Below, piece by piece: positions 50,124-58,155 of a stretch of 64,000 nucleotides of DNA. Position numbers and translations under genes: made by a program. Location: assembly GCF_000718635.1 (NCBI RefSeq), contig NZ_JOBF01000011.1, forward strand, positions 62,001-126,000, written 5' to 3'. Position 1 is the first letter of the stretch, and each line of letters opens with the position of its first letter. The notes beneath the pieces are model-generated. The model worked only from the letters and a program-made list of their open reading frames with translations. It made no database searches and was not told the DNA's origin. The DNA comes from Streptomyces varsoviensis (GTDB taxonomy: Bacteria > Actinomycetota > Actinomycetes > Streptomycetales > Streptomycetaceae).

Positions 50124-50900
50124 TCAGTGCACGAAGTCCTCTTCGACGTCGTGGTCCACGTAGCCCGCGCCGCGCAGATCCCCGGTCTCCCCGTCCAGCT
50201 CGCGCCAGTCGGAGAGGAACGTCGGACCGTACCCGAACGCCACCAGCAGCCGGTCGCCGTCGGTGAGCTTGCGCCGGGTGCCGTGCATCAGGGCCTCGTT
50301 GAGCAGCAGCATGTCTCCGGAGCGGACGAAGACATCGGTCAGGGTGGGGAAGCCCGTATCGATCAGCGAGGCGCGCACCCCGCGCTCGGCGCGGGGCCGC
50401 AGCAGCGGGAAGTTGGCCTTGTGCGACCCCTGCACATAGCAGAACGAGCCGTCCTCCTGGGACTGGATGTCGCTGAGGTAGACCAGGGTCTTGACGTACG
50501 GGCAGTACAGCTTGCCGTCGTGGTAGGTGTGCGTGATGGACAGGTCCCGGCCCACCACACCGCCGCCGAGGTCGAGGAGTTCGGAGTTGCCGCCGTGCAG
50601 GTAGAGCACGCTGTCCTTGCCCCGCCGCAGCCCGTACCCCTCCAGCAGGCGCAGCGGCTGGTTGACGACGTCGCGCACCGGGCCGACCAGCCGCTCGTCC
50701 AGCGCCAGCCGGTCGAAGACGGGGCTCGCGGCCGGCAGGTCCCGGTAGCGCGCCGTGTTCGCGAACCCCGGGTCGACGGTGGCCAGCCGGCCCAGCTCCG
50801 CCGTGTACGTCTCCACCTCCGCGGCGCTGAACGCGCCCCGGACCACGAGGAACCCCGTGGTGTCGAACAGATACAGCTCTTCCTCCGATAGTGCGGGCAC
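50124..50900 (-). CDS. hygX: HygX-like PhyH-family oxygenase (orthoester formation)
   Basis: A 258-residue phytanoyl-CoA dioxygenase-family Fe(II)/2OG oxygenase. It has ITHTYHDGKLYCPYVKTLVY (first metal-binding region, where the usual H-x-D is not obvious), LSDIQSQEDGSFCYVQGSHK and the distal His/2OG-Arg region ALMHGTRRKLTDGDRLLV. In hygromycin B biosynthesis a member of this family, HygX, closes the spiro-orthoester between talose and destomic acid. It is the only oxygenase in the cluster, so it is the clear candidate. GTG start with AAAGGA just upstream. Symbol assigned by inference from family and context. Confidence 0.82.
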   Translation of the reverse strand: MPALSEEELYLFDTTGFLVVRGAFSAAEVETYTAELGRLATVDPGFANTARYRDLPAASPVFDRLALDERLVGPVRDVVNQPLRLLEGYGLRRGKDSVLYLHGGNSELLDLGGGVVGRDLSITHTYHDGKLYCPYVKTLVYLSDIQSQEDGSFCYVQGSHKANFPLLRPRAERGVRASLIDTGFPTLTDVFVRSGDMLLLNEALMHGTRRKLTDGDRLLVAFGYGPTFLSDWRELDGETGDLRGAGYVDHDVEEDFVH

Positions 50901-50942
50901 GGCTGTCCTTTCGCGATGCCGGGGCGGGCGGGGCCGCGGCGG

Positions 50943-52067
50943 TCAGGTGAGGTTCTTCTCCAGGGCCGTGACGACGAAGTCCACGTCGTCCTCGGTCATG
51001 CGGGTGTGCAGGGGCAGGCAGATGTGGCGGGCGCACACGTCCTCGGACACGGGGTGGCGCGTATCGCGCGGTATCCGGTCGGCGAACACCGGCTGGGCGT
51101 CCAGCGGCATCTCGTAGATCTCGCCGCCCAGGCGCACCCCGGCCTCCTTGAGGGCGGCCTTCAGCGCGGCCCGGTCCACGGCGGGCTCCAGCAGCACCGC
51201 GTACTTGTACCAGCTCGCCGGGGTGTGCGACGGGAGTACGGGCGTGAGCCCCGGCAGCCGGGACAGGCCCGCGGTGTAGCGGTCCGCCAGCCGCTGCCGC
51301 ACGTCCAGGAACTCGTCCAGGCGGCGCAGTTGGGCGCGGCCGACGGCGGCGTGCAGCTCGCTCATCCGGGCGTTCTCGCCGAGCACGGTGTGGTGGCTGC
51401 GCCACGCCTCGGTCTTGCCGAGGTTGCGGTACAGCCCGATCGCCGCCGCCAGCTCGTCGTCGTCGGTGGTCAGCATGCCGCCCTCGGCACAGGTGAGCAC
51501 CTTGGTGGCGAAGAACGAGAACGCGCCCGCCACCCCGAAGTTCCCCGCGTGGACCCCGTCGAGGCGGCTGCCGTGCGCGTGCGCGCAGTCCTCGAACAGC
51601 CACAGCCCGCGGGCCTCGCACCAGTCGGCGATCGCCCGCAGCTCGGGGGTGATGAGGCCGCCCATGTGCACCACCAGCACACCGACGGTGTCCTTGGTGA
51701 CGGCCCGTTCCAGCGTCTCGACGGACGGCGCGAACGTCTTCGCCTCCACGTCGACGAGGCGGGTGCGGAGCCCGGCCAGCAGCGGGGCCGCGGCCGTCGA
51801 GTAGAAGGAGTTGGCGGGCACCAGCACCTCGCCGATGCCGCGCTCGGCCAGCGCCCGCAGCCCGCAGACGAGCGCGGCGGTGCCGGACGCGAGCGCCACG
51901 GCGTGCCGGGCCCCGGTGTACGCGGCCATCTCCCGCTCGAACGCCGCCACTTCCTCGCCCTGCGCGAGCTGCCCGGTCTCCAGGGCGGTGCGGATGGAGC
52001 CGAGGATGGTCCCGATGTCCGCCGCGGAGAAGTCCGGCCGTACGGGCACCACTTCGCGTTCCGTCAT
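50943..52067 (-). CDS. DegT/DnrJ/EryC1 family aminotransferase
   Basis: A 374-residue PLP-dependent sugar aminotransferase with VALASGTAALVCGLRAL, LVPANSFYSTAAAPLL, FEDCAHAHGSRLDG and the Schiff-base Lys189 in FSFFATKVLTCAEGG. It is clearly different from the 2-deoxy-scyllo-inosose aminotransferase of the same operon, so it probably installs the other amino group of the molecule, most likely on C6 of the heptose-derived destomic acid; that is inference. ATG 52067 overlaps the upstream epimerase stop (ATGA). Confidence 0.9.
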   Translation of the reverse strand: MTEREVVPVRPDFSAADIGTILGSIRTALETGQLAQGEEVAAFEREMAAYTGARHAVALASGTAALVCGLRALAERGIGEVLVPANSFYSTAAAPLLAGLRTRLVDVEAKTFAPSVETLERAVTKDTVGVLVVHMGGLITPELRAIADWCEARGLWLFEDCAHAHGSRLDGVHAGNFGVAGAFSFFATKVLTCAEGGMLTTDDDELAAAIGLYRNLGKTEAWRSHHTVLGENARMSELHAAVGRAQLRRLDEFLDVRQRLADRYTAGLSRLPGLTPVLPSHTPASWYKYAVLLEPAVDRAALKAALKEAGVRLGGEIYEMPLDAQPVFADRIPRDTRHPVSEDVCARHICLPLHTRMTEDDVDFVVTALEKNLT

Positions 52068-53005
52068 CGGGTCGCCGCCTTCGCGCCCGGGGCGGCGTGA
52101 CCGGCCGCGGCGAGTTGCAGGGCCAGGCCCTCGTCGATGCCGATGCGCGGGGTCCAGCCCAGTTGGCGCCGGGCCTTCTCGGTGGAGACGAAGCGCTGCG
52201 CGTAGACGAGTTCGCCGCGCCGGGTCGGCTCCTCGCGGTGGGTGATGGGCACCCCGCCGAACAGGGCGGACACCTTCTGGGCCAGCTCCAGGGTGGTGAT
52301 GATCTCCGGTCCCTCCAGGTTGTAGACCTGGCCCGCCGCCTCGGGCGCGGTCGCCCGGTAGAACGCGTCGGCGAGGTCGTGGGCGTGCAGGAAGGCGCGG
52401 CGCTCGGAGCCGTCGCCGAAGACGGTGAGCGGGCCGCCCTCGGCCGCGGCCCGCAGGAACGCGGAGACGACCAGACCGGGCCACATGCCGGGGCCGTAGA
52501 CGGGGCTGTAGCGCAGCACCGTGGACTGGAGGCCGTGCAGCCGGGCGAAGTCCCGGGCCAGCAGCTCCTTGGCGATCATCGAGGTGGTGTAGAAGTGGCC
52601 GGCGCCGGTCGGCAGGAACGGCTCGTCCTCGTCGATGGCCTCGGTCCGCATCGCGTTGTAGACCCAGCAGCTCCCCGCGATCACGACGCGGGAGACGCCG
52701 GAGGCAGCCGAGGCGGCCAGGATGGCGGCGGTCCCGGTGACGTTGGCGTCCATGGCCGTCACGGGGTCGGCCAGCACGGCGCGCGCGTCGGCGACGCCCG
52801 CCAGGTGCATCACGGCGTCCGGCCGCCAGGAGGAGAACAGCTCGTGCAGTTCGTCCCTGGCCGTCACGTCGAGCGCCGTGCCGGGGAACGGGTCGTCGGG
52901 GGTCCACCGGTTGTCGAGGACCATCACGTCATGGCCGGACGACTCGAAGCGACGGGCGACGTGCCGGCCGATGAAGCCGGAACCGCCGGTTACCAGGCAA
53001 CGCAT
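52064..53005 (-). CDS. NAD-dependent epimerase/dehydratase-like protein with altered active site
   Basis: A 313-residue extended SDR: CLVTGGSGFIGRHVARRF, AVMHLAGVADARAVLADPV, RYSPVYGPGMWPGLVVSAFL and RRAFLHAHDLADAFYRA. The catalytic Tyr-x3-Lys position reads FYTTSMIAKE, so the Lys is Met143 while Tyr139 is kept. The protein may be catalytically changed, or the Lys two turns along may substitute. Overlaps the aminotransferase by ATGA and the radical SAM gene by TGATG. A role in heptose modification (for example oxidation or epimerisation before transamination) is plausible but unproven. Confidence 0.85.
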   Translation of the reverse strand: MRCLVTGGSGFIGRHVARRFESSGHDVMVLDNRWTPDDPFPGTALDVTARDELHELFSSWRPDAVMHLAGVADARAVLADPVTAMDANVTGTAAILAASAASGVSRVVIAGSCWVYNAMRTEAIDEDEPFLPTGAGHFYTTSMIAKELLARDFARLHGLQSTVLRYSPVYGPGMWPGLVVSAFLRAAAEGGPLTVFGDGSERRAFLHAHDLADAFYRATAPEAAGQVYNLEGPEIITTLELAQKVSALFGGVPITHREEPTRRGELVYAQRFVSTEKARRQLGWTPRIGIDEGLALQLAAAGHAAPGAKAATR

Positions 53006-53982
53006 CAGGACCTCTTCCGGGCGCGGGGGGCGTGCGGGGCGGGTACGGGCACGGCGGCTGCCGCGCGGTCGCGCAGCCGCTCCTGCCAGGCGTCGGCGCT
53101 CTCGACGGCGCAGCCGTCGTCGGCGTCCGGCCGCTCTTCCAGCAGGGTCAGGAAACGGTGGTCGGTCAGCTCCTCGGTGCTGTGCTTCTGGAGGTCGCGG
53201 AAGTCGCGGCGGGTGCGCTGCTGGTGCGGCATGCGCCGGCCGACGCTGCCCATGCAGTTGCGGCAGGCGGCCAGCGGCTCGGTGTCCTGGAGGTAGGCCA
53301 GCAGCCGTTCGGGGAAGTCCGGCTCGTCGGTGACGCGCAGGCCGTCCGTCCACAGCGGCTTGGCGCCGTCGAGGACCTGGGGCAGGAACACGGACTGCGG
53401 GCACTTGAAGAAGTGCCCCTCGTACAGCGTGTGGCAGCGCCAGACGTGCGCGATCTGGCAGGTCGCGAAGATCCGCCGGACCAGCGCCGCGTCGTCGGTG
53501 CCGTGCTCCGCGTACGAGTAGCGGAAGTGCGAGTAGTGCGAGATGTTCAGCAGCACGCCGTGCTCGTCCGCGTACGCCCGTACCCGCGCCATCTTCTCGT
53601 CGTCCAGCTCCCGGTCCGGGTAGACGGAGATCTCGATCTCGTCGACCGCGGCGTAGAAGTCCTCGCGCATCCGCGGCAGGAGGATGCCGTTGGTGCAGAC
53701 CGTGATGTGCGGCGCGAGGCCGGAGGCGCGCACCTGGTGCAGGATCGGCACGAGTCGGGGGTGGAGCAGCGGTTCGCCGCCGAGCACCTTGACGAACTTC
53801 GCCGCGAACGACCGGGCCAGCAGGTGGAGGTCGCGGGCGGCGGTGTCGGGGTCGATGAAGGACCGGCGGAAGACCGGTGAGAGGTGGCTGCACGAGGCGC
53901 AGCCGAGGTTGCAGTGGTGCGCGACGTTCAGCTCGCAGCCTTCCGGACTTACGACCTTCCCGTTCGCGATGTGATAGGTCAT
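53005..53982 (-). CDS. hygY: HygY-like radical SAM epimerase
   Basis: A 325-residue radical SAM enzyme. The cluster motif C-x3-C-x2-C is Cys24, Cys28 and Cys31 in HHCNLGCASCSHLSP, with KVLGGEPLLHPRLV as the GGE motif. A second Cys group (FATCQIAHVWRCHTLYEGHF, FKCPQS and CRNCMG) fits an auxiliary twitch-type cluster. In hygromycin B biosynthesis the twitch radical SAM enzyme HygY epimerises the galactose-derived ring at C2' to talose; one of the Cys residues would be the hydrogen donor. It is the only radical SAM protein in the cluster. ATG 53982; the stop overlaps the epimerase start by 1 base. Confidence 0.85.
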   Translation of the reverse strand: MTYHIANGKVVSPEGCELNVAHHCNLGCASCSHLSPVFRRSFIDPDTAARDLHLLARSFAAKFVKVLGGEPLLHPRLVPILHQVRASGLAPHITVCTNGILLPRMREDFYAAVDEIEISVYPDRELDDEKMARVRAYADEHGVLLNISHYSHFRYSYAEHGTDDAALVRRIFATCQIAHVWRCHTLYEGHFFKCPQSVFLPQVLDGAKPLWTDGLRVTDEPDFPERLLAYLQDTEPLAACRNCMGSVGRRMPHQQRTRRDFRDLQKHSTEELTDHRFLTLLEERPDADDGCAVESADAWQERLRDRAAAAVPVPAPHAPRARKRS

Positions 53983-53989
53983 CAGTTCC

Positions 53990-54817
53990 TCATTCTCGCC
54001 AGGAGAACGTCGAGTCGAAGGAGAGGGAGAAGTTGTTGGAGTAGCCGCCGAGGTAGTAGCGCAGCGTCGGCAGCCCCGTACAGGAGACGGGCTCGCGGCG
54101 GGCCCGCAGATCCATCGCCAGCTTGTCGTCCTCGCCGATCCGCTCGGCCTCGTCCCGCGCGTCGAAGGAGTCCCGGAACGGGACCTCCAGCAGCAGCTCC
54201 CGCGCGAGCAGCCACTCCCCGGTATCCACCTCGATCACCGGGTCGGGCACGCCCAGCGGGTCGAGCCGGTCGCGCCGTACACAGGAACCCGGCTCCACCA
54301 CGCCCTTCGCCCGCAGCCGCGCGTACTCCGCGCGCCCCTCCGCCTCGTCCTCGGACCACGGCGAGCGCTCTTCGAGATACGGCGTGCCATCGGCGTTGAC
54401 CATCTGGGACTGGGAGTGCACGGCCCGGTGGCCCGTACGGGCGGCACACTCCAGCAGCGACGCGAGATGGTCCGCCTCCCACTCGTTGTCGTCGTCGAGG
54501 AACGCGATCCAGGGGCTCCGGCAGATCCGCACGGCCATATTGCGCAGCCGCGAGGAGCGGCCGGGACCGGACACGTCGCGCGGCCCGCGGCCGGCCAGCA
54601 GCCAGCGCACATTGGCCGGCGGCTCGGGCAGCTCGCGCAGCGAGCGGTAGGTGTCCAGGCAGTCGTCGATCACGATCAGATGCTCGAAGCCGCCCGGCGG
54701 ACGCTGCCCCTGCGCGCTGCGCACCGCGCGGGCCAGCAGCCCGGGCCGGGTGCGGGTGATCGTCACGACGGTGATCGGCACCGCCGCCGGCCGCTCGGGG
54801 GCTCCGGTGGCGCTCAC
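53990..54817 (-). CDS. Glycosyltransferase family 2
   Basis: A 275-residue GT-A glycosyltransferase with the N-terminal nucleotide-binding strand ITVVTITRTRPGLLARAVRS, the LIVIDDCLDTY motif and the metal-binding DxD-like SPWIAFLDDDNEWEADHL. It lies inside the biosynthetic operon, with a GTG start overlapping the kinase stop (GTGA). With the GT4 enzyme it accounts for the two glycosyl transfers needed in a hygromycin B-type pseudotrisaccharide. Which one adds galactose and which the heptose is not decided by sequence. Confidence 0.87.
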   Translation of the reverse strand: MSATGAPERPAAVPITVVTITRTRPGLLARAVRSAQGQRPPGGFEHLIVIDDCLDTYRSLRELPEPPANVRWLLAGRGPRDVSGPGRSSRLRNMAVRICRSPWIAFLDDDNEWEADHLASLLECAARTGHRAVHSQSQMVNADGTPYLEERSPWSEDEAEGRAEYARLRAKGVVEPGSCVRRDRLDPLGVPDPVIEVDTGEWLLARELLLEVPFRDSFDARDEAERIGEDDKLAMDLRARREPVSCTGLPTLRYYLGGYSNNFSLSFDSTFSWRE

Positions 54818-55890
54818 AGCGGCAGCCGCCCGGTCCGGGAGCCCTCGTCGGTCAGCCGGAACGTCAGCTCCCGCAGCCCCGCCTCGCCCAGCGACCGGCG
54901 TACGTCACCGTGCCGGGCCGGCGGGCACACCAGCAGCAGGAAGCCGCCGCCGCCCGAACCGAGCAGCTTCGCGCCCCGCGCGCCCGCCTCCATCGCCCGG
55001 TCGTGCAGGGCCTGGAGGTGCGGGCTGCTGATCCGCGAGCCGAGCCGCGCCTTGAGCGACCAGTGCTCGTTGACCAGCCCCGCCACGGCGTCCATATCGC
55101 CCGCGACCAGCGCGTCGACCATGCCGTGGGTGAGGGAGCGGATGGCGTGCAGCCTGCGCAGGGACGCATCGTGACCGCTGAGCGTGCGCTGGTTCTGCTC
55201 GGCGAGGATGTCGCCCGCGTCCCGGCTGATCCCGGAGTGGAAGAGCATCAGATGCTCCTCCAGGGCGGACCGGGAGGCGGCCGGCAGGTCGAGCCGGTCC
55301 GGCGCCACCCGCCCCGACGGATGGAACCGCAGCAGCCGGACGCCGCCGAACGCGGCCATGTAGTGGTCCTGCTTGCCGACCGCGCGCCCGAGGTCGTCGA
55401 TCTCCACCGCGCTCGCCGCCTCGGCGAGGGCCTGCCGCGACAGCGCGCCGGGCGCCGCCGCGTGCAGCAGCGAGACGGCGAACGCGGCGGACCCGCCGAG
55501 CCCGCTGCCGCTGGGCACGTCGCTGAACGAGGCGACCTGGTAGCCGCTGCGCAGCCCGGCGCGGAGCAGACACGCCCGCGTCATGGGGTTGGGGTGCTGG
55601 TGGGCGCCGTCGCACAGGTCGTAGCTGTCGGTCGCGGCCCGCACCCGGCCGTCGAACTCGCGCGGGAAGAGGGTCACGCCGACGTACCGGTCGATGGCGC
55701 AGCTCAGCACCAGCCCGCCGTGGCGCGAGGAGTAGCTGGGCAGATCGGTGCCGCCGCCGGCCAGCGAGACGCGCAGCGGGGAGCGGGCCGTGACGATGGC
55801 GGGCCCCGTCGGCGGAGCCGGGGAGGCGTCGCGGGTGTCGGGCGGGGGCGGGGTCAGGGGCGTGGGCAGCGGCCAGCGGATATCGGTCAT
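54814..55890 (-). CDS. GHMP kinase, heptose-7-phosphate 1-kinase (HddA)-like
   Basis: A 358-residue GHMP-superfamily kinase resembling HddA. It has ARSPLRVSLAGGGTDLPSYS, the ATP-binding motif DVPSGSGLGGSAAFAVSLL, EIDDLGRAVGKQDHYMAAFG, and the C-terminal AKLLGSGGGGFLLLV. HddA phosphorylates D-glycero-D-manno-heptose 7-phosphate at the alpha C1 position for GDP/NDP-heptose synthesis. With the GmhA-like isomerase it defines the seven-carbon branch. The following GmhB-type phosphatase is not in the window. Overlaps the cyclase gene (ATGA) and the glycosyltransferase gene (GTGA). Confidence 0.9.
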   Translation of the reverse strand: MTDIRWPLPTPLTPPPPDTRDASPAPPTGPAIVTARSPLRVSLAGGGTDLPSYSSRHGGLVLSCAIDRYVGVTLFPREFDGRVRAATDSYDLCDGAHQHPNPMTRACLLRAGLRSGYQVASFSDVPSGSGLGGSAAFAVSLLHAAAPGALSRQALAEAASAVEIDDLGRAVGKQDHYMAAFGGVRLLRFHPSGRVAPDRLDLPAASRSALEEHLMLFHSGISRDAGDILAEQNQRTLSGHDASLRRLHAIRSLTHGMVDALVAGDMDAVAGLVNEHWSLKARLGSRISSPHLQALHDRAMEAGARGAKLLGSGGGGFLLLVCPPARHGDVRRSLGEAGLRELTFRLTDEGSRTGRLPL

Positions 55891-57140
55891 GAGGCGGCGT
55901 GCCCCTCGGCTCCCCGCGCCGCCGCCGGGCACTGCGCGCCCCGCCGCAGCAGGTCGTGGACGGCGTCGGCGACATGGGCGTGCGGTACGGGCGTGAGGTA
56001 GTGCTCGTCCGCGCCCAGCGGCTTGCCGAGCGCCCCCAGCAGCACCATCGCCACCTCGTCGCCGCCGCACGAGCGGTAGCCGCGCTTGTTGTCGTACGCG
56101 ACGTGGTGCAGCACCGTCGTCGGCGCGATGCCCGCCGCCAGGCACCGGCAGACGCCCGCCCGGTCGACCAGCTCCTCGTGGACGGCCACGTCCGCCGCGT
56201 CGAGCAGCCCCATCCGGTGCGCCACGTCGGCCGCCGCCACCATGCCCAGCGCCACCGCCTCGCCGTGCTTGAGCGCCGCCTCCTTGGCGCCGTGCGCCGT
56301 GCTGGCCAGCTCCAGCGCGTGGCCGATGGTGTGCCCGTACTCCAGGAGCAGCCCGGAGTACTTCTCGTACGGGTCCGCCAGCAGCAGCCGGCCCTTGACG
56401 GCGAGGCTGAGGTCGAAGATCTCGCCGAGGTCGGCCGGGGTGTAGTCCGCCCGGCGGCGCAGCAGCCGGCGCAGCCGGGGGATCTGCGCGGGGTCGATCG
56501 CCAGGGCGTTCTTGACGGTCTCGCAGGTACCGGAGCGCAGATCGCGCGGTGAGCCCAGGGCGACCACCGCGAGGTCCACGAGGATCAGTTCGGGCGGGTG
56601 GTAGAGGCCGACCATGTTCTTGGCGTGCGAGGTGTTGACGGCCTGCTTGACCGAGATGACCGAGTCGCAGGCGGCGATCACGGTCGTCGGCACGTGCACC
56701 AGCCGCACCCCGCGGAAGAGCAGCCCGGCCAGCAGCCCCGCGATATTGCCGGGGATGCCGCCGCCGGCCGCCACCACCACGGTCCGGCGCGTCGCCCCGA
56801 AGTCCAGCGCCAGGTCGACGAAGCGGGACAGCGTCGCCAGGTTCTTGTGCTCCTCGCCCGGCGGGTGGGACAGCAGCAGCGTGGGCGCCACGGCGTCGAG
56901 GGCGCCGGCCAGCTTCCCGGCGACGACGTCCGCCACGTTGTCGTCGGTGACCACGATGAAGCGGTCGGCCCGCAGCGAGCCGAGCGTCTCGGCCATCTCG
57001 TCCTGCACGTCCTCGCCGAGCAGGACGCGCACCCGTTTGTCCGCCACGTCGAAATGGCGCTCGCGCAATCGTCGCCCGCCCGCCGCGGTGGCGGTGTCCG
57101 CGGGGGAGGGGGCTGCCGGTGAAGGGGCCTGAAGATCCAT
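55887..57140 (-). CDS. 2-deoxy-scyllo-inosose synthase (BtrC/NeoC family)
   Basis: A 417-residue sugar phosphate cyclase. It resembles DOI synthase rather than dehydroquinate or EEV synthase: GGGIPGNIAGLLAGLLFRG, LVHVPTTVIAACDSVISVKQ, the Zn/catalytic region LEYGHTIGHALEL and LKHGEAVALGMVAA, and the DOIS-like C-terminus YDNKRGYRSC with MVLLGALGKP and LTPVPHAHV. It makes 2-deoxy-scyllo-inosose from glucose 6-phosphate, the first step to 2-deoxystreptamine. The N-terminal ~25 residues are a Pro/Ala extension. ATG 57140 was chosen for spacing to GAAAG; 57146 is an alternative that overlaps the upstream stop. Confidence 0.92.
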   Translation of the reverse strand: MDLQAPSPAAPSPADTATAAGGRRLRERHFDVADKRVRVLLGEDVQDEMAETLGSLRADRFIVVTDDNVADVVAGKLAGALDAVAPTLLLSHPPGEEHKNLATLSRFVDLALDFGATRRTVVVAAGGGIPGNIAGLLAGLLFRGVRLVHVPTTVIAACDSVISVKQAVNTSHAKNMVGLYHPPELILVDLAVVALGSPRDLRSGTCETVKNALAIDPAQIPRLRRLLRRRADYTPADLGEIFDLSLAVKGRLLLADPYEKYSGLLLEYGHTIGHALELASTAHGAKEAALKHGEAVALGMVAAADVAHRMGLLDAADVAVHEELVDRAGVCRCLAAGIAPTTVLHHVAYDNKRGYRSCGGDEVAMVLLGALGKPLGADEHYLTPVPHAHVADAVHDLLRRGAQCPAAARGAEGHAAS

Positions 57141-57145
57141 CGTCA

Positions 57146-57964
57146 TCACTTTCGGAGAGAGTCGATGCGCTGCTTCGCGATGTCGATCGCCTCGGCGGAG
57201 AAGTCGTTGCACGACCACTCGCGCCCGGCCGACTCGGCGGCCAGCGCCGTCGAGCCGATCCCGCAGAACGGGTCGACGACGCGCTCGCCCTCCTCGGTGA
57301 GCAGGCGGATGAAGTACAGCGGCGCCGCGACCGGGAACCGGTCCGCGTCGGCCCGGCTCAGCCGCTCGGGCACCCCGTCGAGATACGGGTAGTCGGCCGC
57401 GGAGTCCCCCATGGTGAGGAAGTTGCCGAACGGCTGTGTCAGATAGTTCTGGAACCCGCGCACCCGCCGGGTGTCCACCGGCACGTCCGGGGTCCGGGCC
57501 AGCCAGAACCACGTGGTGACGCAGTCGTGCAGACGGATGCGGCCCTCGGTGACCCACTCGTCCCGCGCGTCGAGGAGTTCGGGGTTGTACCAGTAGAACT
57601 CCTGGAGGAGGTGCCAGTCGCCGCGGGCGAGCAGCCGGCTGATCGCGGCGAGGTTCTGCACGGTGCGCACCGGCCGGTCCCGCGCCCAACTGCACCCGGT
57701 CTCGATCACCACGCTGCCGTCCGGCCGCAGCACCCGGGCGAACTCGGCCATGTAGCCGTCCAGCCAGTCGCCGAACGCCGGGTTGGTCGGGTCGTCCGAC
57801 GACGGCTCGTAGGGGCCGGTGAACCAGGGGGACGTCACCACCAGCCGCGCGCCGGCGGCCGGCAGGGACCGCAGGAAGGCGGTCGCGTCCCCCTGGGTCA
57901 GGGTTCCGGCGGCGGTGGCCGCCACTGTACGGACGGTGGAGCCGGTCTCGGTACGAGCGCTCAT
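57146..57964 (-). CDS. Beta-class DNA-methylase-like methyltransferase, candidate cyclitol N-methyltransferase
   Basis: A 272-residue protein with the permuted order of beta-class N4/N6 DNA methyltransferases. Motif IV comes first (RLVVTSPWFTGPYEP, residues ~41-55) and the SAM motif I comes last (PFCGIGSTALAAESAG, ~232-247). The catalytic tetrad, normally SPPY or DPPY, reads S45-P46-W47-F48. There is no restriction enzyme or target-recognition domain nearby, and the gene sits inside the aminoglycoside operon, overlapping the DOI synthase gene by 1 base. Hyosamine carries an N-methyl group and no other methyltransferase is present, so N-methylation of the deoxystreptamine is the likely function; this is inference. 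Confidence 0.8.
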   Translation of the reverse strand: MSARTETGSTVRTVAATAAGTLTQGDATAFLRSLPAAGARLVVTSPWFTGPYEPSSDDPTNPAFGDWLDGYMAEFARVLRPDGSVVIETGCSWARDRPVRTVQNLAAISRLLARGDWHLLQEFYWYNPELLDARDEWVTEGRIRLHDCVTTWFWLARTPDVPVDTRRVRGFQNYLTQPFGNFLTMGDSAADYPYLDGVPERLSRADADRFPVAAPLYFIRLLTEEGERVVDPFCGIGSTALAAESAGREWSCNDFSAEAIDIAKQRIDSLRK

Positions 57965-58155
57965 CAAGGGCCTCTCGCTCGGCGGCGGGGGATCGGGGCG
58001 ACGACGGACGGGGCGCCCGCGTCGGGACGGGGCGTCTGCGGGCAGGGCGCCCGCGTCGGGGCGGGGGCGTCGGAGGGCGGGGCGTGCGTCGGGACGGTGC
58101 GTCGGCGGGTGGGCCGCCCGCGTCAGGGCGGGGCGTCTGTGCGAGGACGCGCTGG
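57965..58155. repeat. GC-rich degenerate repeats inside the biosynthetic operon
   Basis: The only gap of note in the leftward operon (191 bp). It is made of imperfect repeats built on GGGCGCCCGCGTCGG (copies near 58010, 58046 and, altered, 58112) separated by GGGGCGTCTG-like words. No gene. Could attenuate or process the transcript between the aminotransferase and methyltransferase genes. Confidence 0.6.

Noticed and set aside
55887..57140. 3-dehydroquinate synthase
   Set aside because: Sequence words (GNIAGLLAGLLFRG, DSVISVKQAVN, DNKRGY, LGKP, LTPV) match DOI synthases better, and no shikimate genes are adjacent.
57146..57964. Restriction-modification methylase
   Set aside because: No restriction enzyme or specificity subunit nearby, altered catalytic tetrad (SPWF) and full embedding in the aminoglycoside operon.
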